A DNA stretch of 64,000 bases, taken from Herpetosiphon giganteus (GTDB lineage: Bacteria > Chloroflexota > Chloroflexia > Chloroflexales > Herpetosiphonaceae). Shown here in pieces: positions 7,754 to 17,326 of the stretch. Under the pieces are notes generated by a model that did not search any database, was not told where the DNA came from, and saw only the letters and a program-made list of their open reading frames with translations. The translations under genes were made by a program, and so were the position numbers. Where the stretch lies: the NCBI RefSeq assembly GCF_016907925.1, contig NZ_JAFBCZ010000016.1:62001-126000 (forward strand). Reading direction: 5' to 3'. Numbering within the stretch: the first letter of the stretch is position 1; the number at the start of each line of letters is the position of its first letter.

Positions 7754-10700
7754 ATGAACGACCATTTTCAGCGTCAGTTTGTTGGCTTTCGGCGGATGCG
7801 TAGCGCATGCTCATTGCTGCTACTTATGAGTTTGCTTTGGCTCAATCCACTTGGCAGTAGCTTGGTGAAGCAAGGGTTTGCCCAACACAATCCCAACTCG
7901 CCGCTTTGTAACAATCCGGCGATCGTGAGCAATGCCAATGATTCTGGAGTTGGTTCGTTACGGCAGGCAATTGTTGATGTTTGTGTTAATGGCAGAATTA
8001 CATTTGCCAATGATTACCGTATTTATTTGAATACGGCATTACAACTTAGCAAACCCATCACCATCGATGCTACTGGGCGCTCGATTATTTTAAGTGGTGA
8101 TAGTACTAACGATGGCTCAGCCAATGTGCGAATTTTTGATATTACGGTAACAGCCAGCATCACAATAACCCACATGACGCTTGAATATGGTATTGGAACC
8201 GATGGTGGCGCTATTCGGAATCGCGGCAATTTGACGATTCGCGATAGCCTCTTTCGCAACAATAGAGTTAGCAGTTCTGGTGGGGCAATCTATGCCGATA
8301 CAGGCACGCTCACAATTGAGCAAACGACCTTTGATTCAAATACTGCTGGGATTAATGGCGGCGCAATTTGGAGCGAAGCCAATACGACAAATTTGATTAA
8401 TAGCACGCTTGTGGGTAATACTGCACCCAATGGCGGCGGCTTTGCCATTTTCAATGCTACAGCAAATCTGCTGCATACGACATTTTCAGCGAATAGTGGC
8501 ACGAATGGAGCCGATTTGCGAATCATAAGTAGCAGCGTGAATAGCTCCAATACTATTTTGGCCAATAGTCGTAGCGGCCCAAATTGCTTAGGTACGTTGG
8601 CACTTAATCGCAATACGTTGATTGAAGATGGTTCATGTGCTGCCACGATTACTGGCGATCCGCTGCTGGCAAGCTTGGCAGATTATACTGGCTCAACCCC
8701 AACCATGGCTCTGTTGCCTGGTAGCCCAGCAATCGATGCAGGTGATAGCGCTGTTTGTGCGCTAATCGATCAACGTGGAATTGCTCGACCTCAAGGTGTG
8801 GGCTGTGATCTTGGTGCATTCGAATCACAAGGCTTTCATTTAACGCTTCTGGCTGGCAACCATCAAGTGGCAGATTTGGCGAGTGCTTTTCCCTTGGCGT
8901 TGCGCATCCAAGCAGTTGCCAATGCTGCCAACGAGCCAGTTGGTGGGGGTGGAGTGCTGACTTTGAGCGCGCCATCCAGTGGTGCAAGTCTGAACACGCC
9001 AACCCTCACGACAACCTTAGCAAGCAATGCTCAAGCGAGCATTCTACCAATTGCCAACACAATTAGCGGGAGTTATAGCGTTACAGCCAGCCTGCAAGGT
9101 GCGGCAAATCCAATTGCCTTCAGCTTAAGCAACTGTTTTCCCAATCGTGTGGTAAGCACCAATCACGATAGTGGCGTTGGCTCATTGCGTGAGGCATTGG
9201 CCCAAACCTGCACTGCAGGAACGGTGAGCTTTGCTGAAAGCATGGTGATCACGCCAAGCAGTCGGTTAGAAATCTTGAAAGGCTTTACGCTTGATGCAGA
9301 GAATACGTCGATTACGCTTGATGGCTCGCTGCATAGCAATGGCATTCTCTATGTCAATGCTACCAAACCTGCTATGCTCAAAGGCTTGACGCTGATCAAT
9401 GGCTCGGCTAATCGGGGCGCAGCTATTTACAACGAAACCGATTTGTTTGTTGATACGAGCGTGATTCAGGCCAATCTTGGGATTGGCACAAATCCAAGCG
9501 GAGCTGGCATCTATAATAGTGGCGTTTTAACCGTTACCAACAGTTTATTGACTGGCAATCGGTCTTCATTGGGAGCAGCAATTTTTACAACTGGTAGTGA
9601 CAATCGCACCAATGTCAGCAATAGCACAATTATCAGCAATACTGCCAGTTTTGGAGCTGGGTTTGAGTTAAACAATGGGATGCTGATTATTACCAATAGC
9701 AGTATTATTGGGAATCAAGCGCTAGAAGGTAGCGGCATTGATACACTTGGTGGCACGTTAGTGGTTGCAAATAGCACGATTGCCCATAATCAAGCAACCA
9801 CACGTGGCGGTGGCGTGTATATTTTTGGTGGCTCAACCAATGCGCGCCTAACCAATACAACGATTGTGTCGAACAGCTCGCCAAGCATTGGTGGCTTGCG
9901 CAGCCAAGGTCAATTGCATTTGGTCAATAGTTTGATCAGTGACAATGCTGGTGGCGATTGTTTGGCGACGACATTGGGAACCAATAATAATAACTTTGTC
10001 GCCGATGCGAGTTGTGCTGCGAGCTTGAGTGGCGAGGCGTATCTGAGCAGGCTGGGCGATTATGGCGGTTCAACTGCAACGATTGCGCTATTGCCTGGCA
10101 GTCCAGCGATTGATGCAGGCGACAGTAGTGCCTGTGCTAGTACGCTAGTTGCAGGCCTCGATCAACGTGGGGTTGTACGCGAGGCTGCCTGTGATCTTGG
10201 TGCATTTGAATCGCAAGGTTTTACGCTGGAGTTGGTTCGTGGCGATCAACAAACAACTGTCGTAAATCAGCCTTTTGCCCAAGCCTTGACGGTGCAAGTT
10301 CAGGCTAATAATCCCAATGAACCGATTCTGACTGGGGCAATTAGCTTTGCAGCACCATTGAGCGGGGCCAGCACGATCCCAACCCAAACCACACGCTTAA
10401 TTGATCAAACGGGCTTGGTAAGTGCAACACTCAACGCGAATGCATTTACTGGCGACTATGTGGTTGCGGCCTCAGCGCTTGGGGCTGCCAATCAATTAAG
10501 TTTTCATTTAAACAATTGTGCTGGGATGCACCTGACCGTAACCAGCGCTGCTGATGCTGGCCCAGGCTCGTTGCGCGAAGCAATTGAGAATATATGCGAC
10601 GCTGGCTTGATTAACTTTGATGGCGCTAAAACCATTCATTTGGCAAGCACTCTGAGTTTGAATCAACGGGTAACGATTGCTGGTGCTGAACATAATGTTG

Positions 10701-12184
10701 TAATTAGTGGTGATAGCGACCAAAATGGGACTGCTGATGTGCAACCATTTTTGATTGCCAGCACTGCTAGCGTGACCATGAGCAACCTGCTGATTGTTGA
10801 TGGCACGGCAACCAGCGGCGGCGCGATTCAAAATCAAGGCCAGCTTTGGCTTGAATCCGTTCGCTTGGTCGATAATCATTCCAGCGCTACGGTTAATGGC
10901 CAAGGTGGTGGTGGCCTCTACAACACTGGTTGGGCCAGCTTACACAATTGTGTTATCGAGCAGAATACGGCGGCCCGTGGCGCTGGAATTATGGTTGCCA
11001 ATGGCGGCAAGCTCCAAATCGAGGATTGTATTATTCGCACCAATACTGCCACAACTGCTGGCGGTGGCTTGCTGAATGCCTTAGGTGGCACGATTGAAAT
11101 TGTTGATACCGCAATTTTGAGCAACACCGCCTCTATTGGTGGCGGCTTACGCAACACTGGCGCAACCACCACGATGCAGAATGTGCTGCTACAAGCCAAT
11201 CAGGCAACCAATGCTGGCGGGGCAATTCATAGCAACGGGGTATTAACCATTACCCAAAGTTTGTTGCAGGGCAATATTGTCGATGGAGTGCAAGGGCTTG
11301 GCGCTGGTGGCGCAATTCAGCTAGAGGTTGCGAGCAGCCGCACCACATTAATCAATGTGACGCTGAGCGCCAACCAAGCTAATGGTGGCAGCGATGCTGG
11401 CGGCGGCGCAATTATGCACTACGATGGCACGCTCAACATCATCAACAGCACAATTGCCGATAACCAAACAATTGGTTTGAATGGCGCAGGCATTCGGCGT
11501 GTTGCTGGGACGGTCACGCTCATCAATTCGTTGATCAGCAATAATCGTAGAAATGGCTTAGCCAACGATTTGGCGGGCAACTTCGTTTCTGGCGATTACA
11601 ATTTGATTGGCGATTTGAGCGCCGCAAGTTTAAGCGGCTCAACGACCAACACATTAACTAACACAGCGCCATTGCTCGCTCCATTGGCCAATTATGGCGG
11701 CTCGAACGCCAGCTATGCCTTATTGCCTGGGAGTCCTGCAATCGATGCAGCTGGTGCTGCGCAATGTCCAAGCAGCGATCAACGTGGGGTTGCGCGCGCT
11801 GCAAGCTGCGATATTGGCGCGTTTGAATCACGTGGGTTTCAGCTAAATTTGGTGAGTGGCGACCACCAAACGACCCTGACTAACACGTCATTTGCTGAGC
11901 CGCTGGTTTTTTCAATCACAGCGAATGCTGCCGAAGAGCCAGTTGGCTCTGGTGGTTTGATTCACTTAACTGCGCCAAACACTGGAGCTAGCATTTCCCC
12001 CGCTACGGTAGCTATCCCAACCACCAGCAATGGTCTGCAAAGCGTTATGCTCACTGCCAACGCAGTAGCGGGAAGTTATCAAGTTTTGGTGAGTGCGCGC
12101 GGCGTAATCAGCCCATTAACGGTTAATTTGAGCCAGCGCCAACAAAGCTATGTTGTCTTGTTGCCGTTTGTAGTGCGTCAATAA
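7754..12184 (+). CDS. giant secreted CSLREA / right-handed beta-helix repeat protein
   Basis: A 1476-residue exported protein. The ATG at 7754 has GAGG upstream; residues about 15-42 form a signal peptide (LLLLMSLLWLNPLGSSL, then GFAQ). The mature protein has three homologous blocks. Each opens with a CSLREA-like motif (SGVGSLRQAIVDVC, SGVGSLREALAQTC, GPGSLREAIENIC), continues with many short N-T/S-G-G-rich parallel beta-helix coils, and ends with LLPGSPAIDAGDS plus a DLGAFESQGF-like segment and an Ig-like spacer. The C-terminus is SYVVLLPFVVRQ, like the YLPLVLR-type tails common in Chloroflexota exported proteins. It is probably a surface or matrix protein; no catalytic motif was seen. Confidence 0.85.
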   Translation: MNDHFQRQFVGFRRMRSACSLLLLMSLLWLNPLGSSLVKQGFAQHNPNSPLCNNPAIVSNANDSGVGSLRQAIVDVCVNGRITFANDYRIYLNTALQLSKPITIDATGRSIILSGDSTNDGSANVRIFDITVTASITITHMTLEYGIGTDGGAIRNRGNLTIRDSLFRNNRVSSSGGAIYADTGTLTIEQTTFDSNTAGINGGAIWSEANTTNLINSTLVGNTAPNGGGFAIFNATANLLHTTFSANSGTNGADLRIISSSVNSSNTILANSRSGPNCLGTLALNRNTLIEDGSCAATITGDPLLASLADYTGSTPTMALLPGSPAIDAGDSAVCALIDQRGIARPQGVGCDLGAFESQGFHLTLLAGNHQVADLASAFPLALRIQAVANAANEPVGGGGVLTLSAPSSGASLNTPTLTTTLASNAQASILPIANTISGSYSVTASLQGAANPIAFSLSNCFPNRVVSTNHDSGVGSLREALAQTCTAGTVSFAESMVITPSSRLEILKGFTLDAENTSITLDGSLHSNGILYVNATKPAMLKGLTLINGSANRGAAIYNETDLFVDTSVIQANLGIGTNPSGAGIYNSGVLTVTNSLLTGNRSSLGAAIFTTGSDNRTNVSNSTIISNTASFGAGFELNNGMLIITNSSIIGNQALEGSGIDTLGGTLVVANSTIAHNQATTRGGGVYIFGGSTNARLTNTTIVSNSSPSIGGLRSQGQLHLVNSLISDNAGGDCLATTLGTNNNNFVADASCAASLSGEAYLSRLGDYGGSTATIALLPGSPAIDAGDSSACASTLVAGLDQRGVVREAACDLGAFESQGFTLELVRGDQQTTVVNQPFAQALTVQVQANNPNEPILTGAISFAAPLSGASTIPTQTTRLIDQTGLVSATLNANAFTGDYVVAASALGAANQLSFHLNNCAGMHLTVTSAADAGPGSLREAIENICDAGLINFDGAKTIHLASTLSLNQRVTIAGAEHNVVISGDSDQNGTADVQPFLIASTASVTMSNLLIVDGTATSGGAIQNQGQLWLESVRLVDNHSSATVNGQGGGGLYNTGWASLHNCVIEQNTAARGAGIMVANGGKLQIEDCIIRTNTATTAGGGLLNALGGTIEIVDTAILSNTASIGGGLRNTGATTTMQNVLLQANQATNAGGAIHSNGVLTITQSLLQGNIVDGVQGLGAGGAIQLEVASSRTTLINVTLSANQANGGSDAGGGAIMHYDGTLNIINSTIADNQTIGLNGAGIRRVAGTVTLINSLISNNRRNGLANDLAGNFVSGDYNLIGDLSAASLSGSTTNTLTNTAPLLAPLANYGGSNASYALLPGSPAIDAAGAAQCPSSDQRGVARAASCDIGAFESRGFQLNLVSGDHQTTLTNTSFAEPLVFSITANAAEEPVGSGGLIHLTAPNTGASISPATVAIPTTSNGLQSVMLTANAVAGSYQVLVSARGVISPLTVNLSQRQQSYVVLLPFVVRQ

Positions 12185-12210
12185 GCTCCTTTTCGTTGCC
12201 ATCATTCAAG

Positions 12211-12244
12211 CCCCTCGCCTGCATACCGTGAGCGAGGGGTTTTT
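12211..12244 (+). terminator. intrinsic terminator of the giant secreted protein gene
   Basis: CCCCTCGC (12211-12218) pairs with GCGAGGGG (12232-12239) and is followed by five T. The core belongs to the CCCCTCGCCC repeat family seen elsewhere in the window. Confidence 0.85.
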
Positions 12245-12374
12245 CCTGTGCAGAATTGGATGCTTGGTGAGCTATTGCTGCTGCTGACATCAGTTGGTAA
12301 TCTGCGTAGATAGCATTTTGCTGTGTTGCACGCTAGGCTTGTAGCAGTTTTTGTATGCAGCAGGAGTTTGGTCT

Positions 12375-14093
12375 ATGGCTCGCCGTTCGTTTATCCCTCA
12401 TCGACCATTGCAGCGTGCGTGGCATTTTGATCGCGGCTTGCCCAAGCCGTTGATTGTGCTGTTGTTGCTCGATTTATGTTTGTTGTTGCCAGTGCCATTT
12501 TTATTGCCAGCTGTTTTTGGCGAGCGGCCCGTAGCGCAAACCTCACTCCAAACCCACGTTGAAGCGCCACTTGCCACCCCGATCGCGCATGGTGCCGGCA
12601 TCGGGAGTGCTGGCGAACAGCGCCAACTGCCGTTATTAATTGATGCGGTGCGTTTGCAAGATGCGCGTTATGGCGATGCGCAAACGGTGGCAACTCTCAT
12701 CGCCACCTATCTGCCAGCCCTGGCCGACCAACGCTTTGCGGTTGGTAATGACATGCGCCAAGATGCTGCCAATATCATCACTGGGCAAGCGCTGCGCTGG
12801 AATATCAATCCCTTGGTCTTGGTCAGCTTGTTGACCATCAATCACGGTTTAACCAACTCCTTAGCCTTTGATAAGGCCTTTGGCGGCCCTGAAGCTGGCT
12901 TTCCGCAACAAGTGCTGTGGGTTACACTTAGCTTGCGCGAGGGCTTGAGCCAACCATTAACCAACACCTTTCAACTTAATGATGGAAGTTGGTGGTCGAC
13001 TGAGCAGCCTTTGGATTTGGCCAACGCCAGCTTGTTGCGGGTTTTGGCCAAAACGCACGATCAAACCCAGCTTGAAAGCTTGCTTGGGGTTGGAAACGCG
13101 GCTTGGGTGGCTAAAGTCACGCCAATTATGGGCGATCCACGTCAGCCAATCTACAATCCGGTTGCTGATCAACCATTTATGTTTACCCCGTTTAATGCTG
13201 CCAACCATCCAATTGCCCAATTCGACCATCAATATCCCTTGATCAAGGCCGATGGGACGATGCTGAGCAATGGGTTAAGCTTCGAATTGGGCTATGATGG
13301 GCATAATGGCTGGGATTATGATTTGCCTGCTGATAGCCCAATTTTGGCTGTAGCAGCGGGCAAAGTGCTATTTGCTGGCTGGGTTGATAGCGGTTGTACA
13401 ACGCCCGCCGGAGTGGTTGTGGTTCAACATCCCAATGGCTATCGCAGTTCGTATTGGCATTTGGCGCGAGTTGATGTGCAGGCTGGCAGCCAAATTGCCC
13501 AATCGGCCCTGATTGGGCTGGTGGGCCAAACGGGCTGTAGTGTTAATTACCATCTGCATTTGAGCATTCAGCGCTTGGGTCGCGATGTTGATCCTGCTGG
13601 CTGGTGTAGCAATCTGCCTGATCCATGGGCGGTGCATCCTGCTGGGGCAAGCAGTCGTTGGCTTTGGCTGGATCAAGTTGATAGTTGCAATCAACCAGCG
13701 CTGAGCAGTTTGGCCGACGACAGCGATCCGGCGACCACAACTCGTTATGGCAGCCATTGGCAGGCTGATACAGCTGGGAATTTCAATGGCTCGCATTGGA
13801 CAAACGGTGGTGGCCAAAGCCTCTGGCGGCCATGGATTGCCCAAGCAGGCCGCTATCGCGTGCTTGTGTTTATCCCCAATACGGCGACTAATGCTGGTAC
13901 GGCGCATTATCGAGTGGCGCATAGCGATGGCATGAACGAAATCGTGATTGATCAAGCGAAGCATGCTGGAAGTTGGCTGAGTTTGGGCGAATTTTGGTTT
14001 GAGCCTGGGCAAATTGGCCGCATTGGCCTGAGTGCGATTCCTGGCACAATCACCTGGGCCGATGCGGTGGCGATTCAGCCGCTTCAGCCCTAG
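12375..14093 (+). CDS. secreted M23 family metallopeptidase with C-terminal golvesin-like domain
   Basis: A 572-residue protein. The ATG at 12375 follows AGGAG by eight bases. An N-terminal hydrophobic segment (residues about 23-45) is a signal anchor or signal peptide. The LytM/M23 domain at about 310-420 has the zinc motifs HNGWDYD (H-x3-D) and HLHLS (H-x-H), so it probably cleaves peptidoglycan cross-links outside the membrane. The last 120 residues (AGRYRVLVFIPN, HSDGMNEIVIDQ, WLSLGEFWFEPG) match the golvesin/xanthan-lyase-like beta-sandwich often found at the end of exported enzymes. Downstream, the convergent gene is separated by a hairpin. Confidence 0.88.
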   Translation: MARRSFIPHRPLQRAWHFDRGLPKPLIVLLLLDLCLLLPVPFLLPAVFGERPVAQTSLQTHVEAPLATPIAHGAGIGSAGEQRQLPLLIDAVRLQDARYGDAQTVATLIATYLPALADQRFAVGNDMRQDAANIITGQALRWNINPLVLVSLLTINHGLTNSLAFDKAFGGPEAGFPQQVLWVTLSLREGLSQPLTNTFQLNDGSWWSTEQPLDLANASLLRVLAKTHDQTQLESLLGVGNAAWVAKVTPIMGDPRQPIYNPVADQPFMFTPFNAANHPIAQFDHQYPLIKADGTMLSNGLSFELGYDGHNGWDYDLPADSPILAVAAGKVLFAGWVDSGCTTPAGVVVVQHPNGYRSSYWHLARVDVQAGSQIAQSALIGLVGQTGCSVNYHLHLSIQRLGRDVDPAGWCSNLPDPWAVHPAGASSRWLWLDQVDSCNQPALSSLADDSDPATTTRYGSHWQADTAGNFNGSHWTNGGGQSLWRPWIAQAGRYRVLVFIPNTATNAGTAHYRVAHSDGMNEIVIDQAKHAGSWLSLGEFWFEPGQIGRIGLSAIPGTITWADAVAIQPLQP

Positions 14094-14171
14094 CTCCAGG
14101 AGCGTTCCATCAGCCCACTCGTCCGCATCCAGTTGGCGAGCTTGATTGCGGTAAAAACCACAGGCTTAAAG

Positions 14172-14199
14172 CCCCTCGCCCACTGGACGCGGGCGAGGG
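14172..14199 (-). terminator. hairpin between convergent genes (CCCCTCGCCC family)
   Basis: CCCTCGCCC (14173-14181) pairs with GGGCGAGGG (14191-14199). The minus-strand side is followed by GCTTTAAG, suggesting a terminator for the peptidase side is weak and that for the opposite strand only moderate. Confidence 0.5.
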
Positions 14200-14204
14200 T
14201 ATCA

Positions 14205-15290
14205 TTAAGCAACTGCCTTGGCTAAATCGGCTAAAAATGCTTCGGCAGCAGAATCGCTGATTAAGCGGGTATCATAACTGAGGGTTGCAATTGCTTGTTG
14301 GCTGATTTGTAGTGCCTCGCCAAGCAACACTTTGCGCACACCGCCGATGTGCAAGGTTGCCGATTGACCGTAGCGAATCGGCGCTGCGCTCCACAGATTG
14401 ACATCACTTTGGATAAAACTAAACACGCATGGCTGCTGATTTGAGTTGGTGCTTAACGCTCGTTGCAAGCCGCGCAAATTGAGATCGGCTGCAAATGGAA
14501 TGCTCGTGCTGCCCGCTGGATGCTCGGCAAGAATATGCAAACTGGCGCGTTCCAGCCGATCGCCATCAACCCAGAGGCTGCGCAACAATGGGTGGCGCTG
14601 CAACAGATGGATTGTTGCCAAGAGGAGTTGGGCGGTTAGCTCGCTCGGCGCAAAGCGATCGACGCTAATTGAGTGTGAGCAATAGGCTTGCGGGATGGTT
14701 GCGGCAGCGATTTGGCGCAATTGAAGCTGCTGTTGTTGCTCGTTGGTCCAGGCTTGCAGGCTGCTTGATTGTTGGGTTGGTTGCTGAGCTGGTTGGCTTT
14801 TTGGCGCAGGCACAATAATCACCTGCTCTGATTGGGCAAACGCATTGCCCATCTGTTCGGCGACACAAAAGCCATCAGCTGGAGCGGCTAGTTGCTCAGT
14901 AGGATTAGGCGTGGGTGCGGCGTGATCAGGCAAGTGGGCTAAAATATCACGTTTGCCAACCCGACCATCAGCCAACGTGCCGCTGATCGTGCTTAAATCA
15001 AGCTTATGTTGTTCGGCAATCTTGCGTGCCAATGGGGTGACAGTAAGTTGGCGTTTTGACACCGTTTCAACAAATTGTAATAATGGAGTGGTTGCATCGA
15101 GGCTGGCTCCCTCATTTACCAATAATGCTGCAATCGTTCCAGCGTGGTGTGCTGGAATCGCCCATTCAGCGTGAGCATCAACAACCAAAGCCACAATTTG
15201 GCCTGCTGCAACCACAGCACCTGGTTGAATCAACCAACGAGCTAAGCGAGCACTTGATTGAAACGGTGGTAAGGCCACTGACGATGCCAT
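14205..15290 (-). CDS. degenerate dihydrolipoamide acyltransferase (E2)-like protein
   Basis: A 361-residue protein with the layout of 2-oxoacid dehydrogenase E2 subunits: lipoyl-like domain (1-75), peripheral-subunit-binding domain (about 80-120, TPLARKIAEQHKLDLSTISG), a linker, and a C-terminal acyltransferase-like domain. Key residues are missing. No lysine occurs in the first 74 residues, so there is no lipoylation site, and the active-site HxxxDG appears as YDTRLISDS, with His replaced by Thr. The ATG at 15290 has AAGGAG seven bases upstream. No E1 or E3 genes are nearby. It is probably non-catalytic, perhaps structural or regulatory. Confidence 0.75.
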   Translation of the reverse strand: MASSVALPPFQSSARLARWLIQPGAVVAAGQIVALVVDAHAEWAIPAHHAGTIAALLVNEGASLDATTPLLQFVETVSKRQLTVTPLARKIAEQHKLDLSTISGTLADGRVGKRDILAHLPDHAAPTPNPTEQLAAPADGFCVAEQMGNAFAQSEQVIIVPAPKSQPAQQPTQQSSSLQAWTNEQQQQLQLRQIAAATIPQAYCSHSISVDRFAPSELTAQLLLATIHLLQRHPLLRSLWVDGDRLERASLHILAEHPAGSTSIPFAADLNLRGLQRALSTNSNQQPCVFSFIQSDVNLWSAAPIRYGQSATLHIGGVRKVLLGEALQISQQAIATLSYDTRLISDSAAEAFLADLAKAVA

Positions 15291-15473
15291 GAACACTCCT
15301 TTGTGATCTACATAATGACAGTTGAGGCAGCCCATTGGCAAGAGCAGTCACCATAAAACCCAATGACTGCGCGCTGAGACGCAAGCTATTGTACCATGGG
15401 GATGAATGGTCAAAAACGTTAACGATCTTAACCGTAACGAATTGAGCATTCAGACGGTATACATTGAAAGGGG

Positions 15474-16031
15474 ATGCTCGTTTTGATCGAGTCTCTCAGC
15501 GATCAAGAAATTATCGAACGCGCCAAAGCCTACGATCATGCAGTGCTGCAACACCTTTACGAGGCCTACTCGCCAGCGTTGTTTCGTTATATTTATTATC
15601 GCATCGGCGACCGTGAAACTGCTGAAGATATCCGCGCCGATGTATTTATCAAGATGCTTGAAGGCCTTGGTTCGTTCAATTATCAAGGTTGGAGCATCGC
15701 CTCATGGTTATATCGCATCGCTCATGATCGGGTCGTTGACCATTTACGGCGACAAGGGCGACGCAAACAGGAAACCTTGGTTGATACGGTGGTTGATCCT
15801 ACCGACGGGCCTGATCAACAGTCGTTAGCATCGTTGGATCATGCTGAACTCTATGCGGCGTTACAGCAACTCACCGATGAGCAAGCTGAAGTGATCATAC
15901 TGCGATTTTTGCAAGATCGGAGTATTCGTGATGTTGCGCAAATCACTGGTCGTAGCGAAGGTGCTATCAAAGCATTACAGCATCGGGCACTTAACGCGCT
16001 AGGTCGATTACTTCGACCAGTGGGGGACTAA
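15474..16031 (+). CDS. ECF-type RNA polymerase sigma factor
   Basis: A 185-residue sigma-70 family protein. Region 2 lies at about 20-95 (FRYIYYRIGDRETAEDIRAD and ASWLYRIAHDRVVDHLRR) and region 4 at about 125-180 (LTDEQAEVIILRFLQDRSIR, then GRSEGAIKALQHRALNAL). It directs RNA polymerase to a specific promoter set. The stop overlaps the start of the membrane protein that follows as TAATG, the usual layout of a sigma/anti-sigma pair. The ATG at 15474 directly abuts AAGGGG; a TTG at 15483 has a better spacing and may be the true start. A TATACA -10-like box at 15458-15463 could give an almost leaderless mRNA. Confidence 0.9.
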   Translation: MLVLIESLSDQEIIERAKAYDHAVLQHLYEAYSPALFRYIYYRIGDRETAEDIRADVFIKMLEGLGSFNYQGWSIASWLYRIAHDRVVDHLRRQGRRKQETLVDTVVDPTDGPDQQSLASLDHAELYAALQQLTDEQAEVIILRFLQDRSIRDVAQITGRSEGAIKALQHRALNALGRLLRPVGD

Positions 16032-17326
16032 TGAATGATAATTTGAGCGAGCTGGTGATTGATGCTTGGCAGAATGGGGTTAGCCTCGAAACGCTCTGCA
16101 AGCAATATCCGCACCATGCCGACGCTATTCGCCAATTGATTAATCCATTAATCACACTTCAACAGGTCAACGCACCAACGCTGTCACCACGGGCGAGTCA
16201 AGCGCAGGCCGATTTTCTGCGTTTAGCTCAACACTATCGGGCACAGGCCGCCGCAAAGCCGAAGCAACGCCGTTCGCTGCTGACCCAACGTTGGTTGTGG
16301 GCAACTGCCACGATTGTGTTCTTGCTGTGCTTGAGTGGTAATCTGGTTTTATCGGCTTCAGCTCGTGCGCTGCCAGGCGATAATCTCTATAGTGTTAAAC
16401 GCTGGAGCGAATCGCTGAGCCTTGCTTTTACGCCAAGCGATCAGCAGTTGGCTGTGCGGATTGAGTTGGTCAATGAACGTCAGCGCGAAATTGCCAGCTT
16501 GGTGGCATTAAATAAGCCAGTGCCAAATGGCTTGCTTGATGAAGTGGTGAATGAAACTCAATCGATCGAGCTAGCACTTGCGCCAACCCATACCAATGAT
16601 CCACGTCGTGATCAGTTACGCCAAGCCAATCAACAACTGCAAACAACGATTGCGATTATCCCAAGCGAAAATCTTGGCGATGACGTTAAGCACCATGATT
16701 TGATTGAGACGCTTGATCAAAGTAGTCAGCGCATGGTTGCGAGTGCTTCGGCTACCCCAACCCAAATGGTCAAGCTTATGCTTGAACCAACAATCGCCGA
16801 TCAGCCGATTATCTTATCCGACCCAACAGTTGGGCCAAATATTGCCAACCCACGTGTGCCGCCCAAGCCCCAAACTCCAACGCTTGAGCCAACCGAGGTT
16901 GTTTTGCCGACCTCGACGAGCACCGCATTGCCAACCGTGAAGCCAACCAAGGTTCCAGCACCAGTAGTCAAGCCGATTGCAACGGCTACCTTAGTGCCAA
17001 CGCTGTTACCAACCAGCACACCGTTGCCAACCGATGTGCCAACGGCGACCGAGTTGCCGCCAGTAACAGCCTTGCCAACAAGTGCTCCAACCAATCTGCC
17101 AACAGCGACCGAAAATCCCATTATTGGGCTGCCTACTGCAACACCAGTTGTTGTGCGTAACCCAACCGTGGTAGTGCCAACCAAAGTGCCTGAAGATATT
17201 AAACCAACCGAGATGCCAACGCCACAACCGACGGCGGCAGTGCCAACGCCACAACCGCCAGCGCCAGTGCCAACCAAAATACCTGAAGATAGCAAAGGCC
17301 AACCGCAACCAATTAGCCATAACTAA
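16031..17326 (+). CDS. DUF5667-type membrane protein, probable sigma-factor partner
   Basis: A 431-residue protein. A cytoplasmic N-terminus (1-90) is followed by one transmembrane segment at about 94-115 (WATATIVFLLCLSGNLVLSA), then ARALPGDNLYSVKRWSE, which is characteristic of DUF5667. The remainder is extracytoplasmic and ends in about 170 residues of proline/threonine-rich low complexity (PTATPLPT-like). Overlap with the ECF sigma gene suggests that the N-terminal part sequesters the sigma factor and the outer part senses envelope conditions. A classical zinc anti-sigma motif (HxxxCxxC) is not visible, so the anti-sigma role is inferred from position. Confidence 0.75.
   Translation: MNDNLSELVIDAWQNGVSLETLCKQYPHHADAIRQLINPLITLQQVNAPTLSPRASQAQADFLRLAQHYRAQAAAKPKQRRSLLTQRWLWATATIVFLLCLSGNLVLSASARALPGDNLYSVKRWSESLSLAFTPSDQQLAVRIELVNERQREIASLVALNKPVPNGLLDEVVNETQSIELALAPTHTNDPRRDQLRQANQQLQTTIAIIPSENLGDDVKHHDLIETLDQSSQRMVASASATPTQMVKLMLEPTIADQPIILSDPTVGPNIANPRVPPKPQTPTLEPTEVVLPTSTSTALPTVKPTKVPAPVVKPIATATLVPTLLPTSTPLPTDVPTATELPPVTALPTSAPTNLPTATENPIIGLPTATPVVVRNPTVVVPTKVPEDIKPTEMPTPQPTAAVPTPQPPAPVPTKIPEDSKGQPQPISHN

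Noticed and set aside
13368-14012. Long minus-strand open frame opposite the M23 peptidase
   Set aside because: The plus-strand gene has clear domains and start signals; the opposite frame shows no recognisable motif.
16801-17295. Valine/glycine-rich open frame on the minus strand
   Set aside because: It is the mirror of the proline/threonine-rich tail of the DUF5667 protein and has no ribosome binding site.
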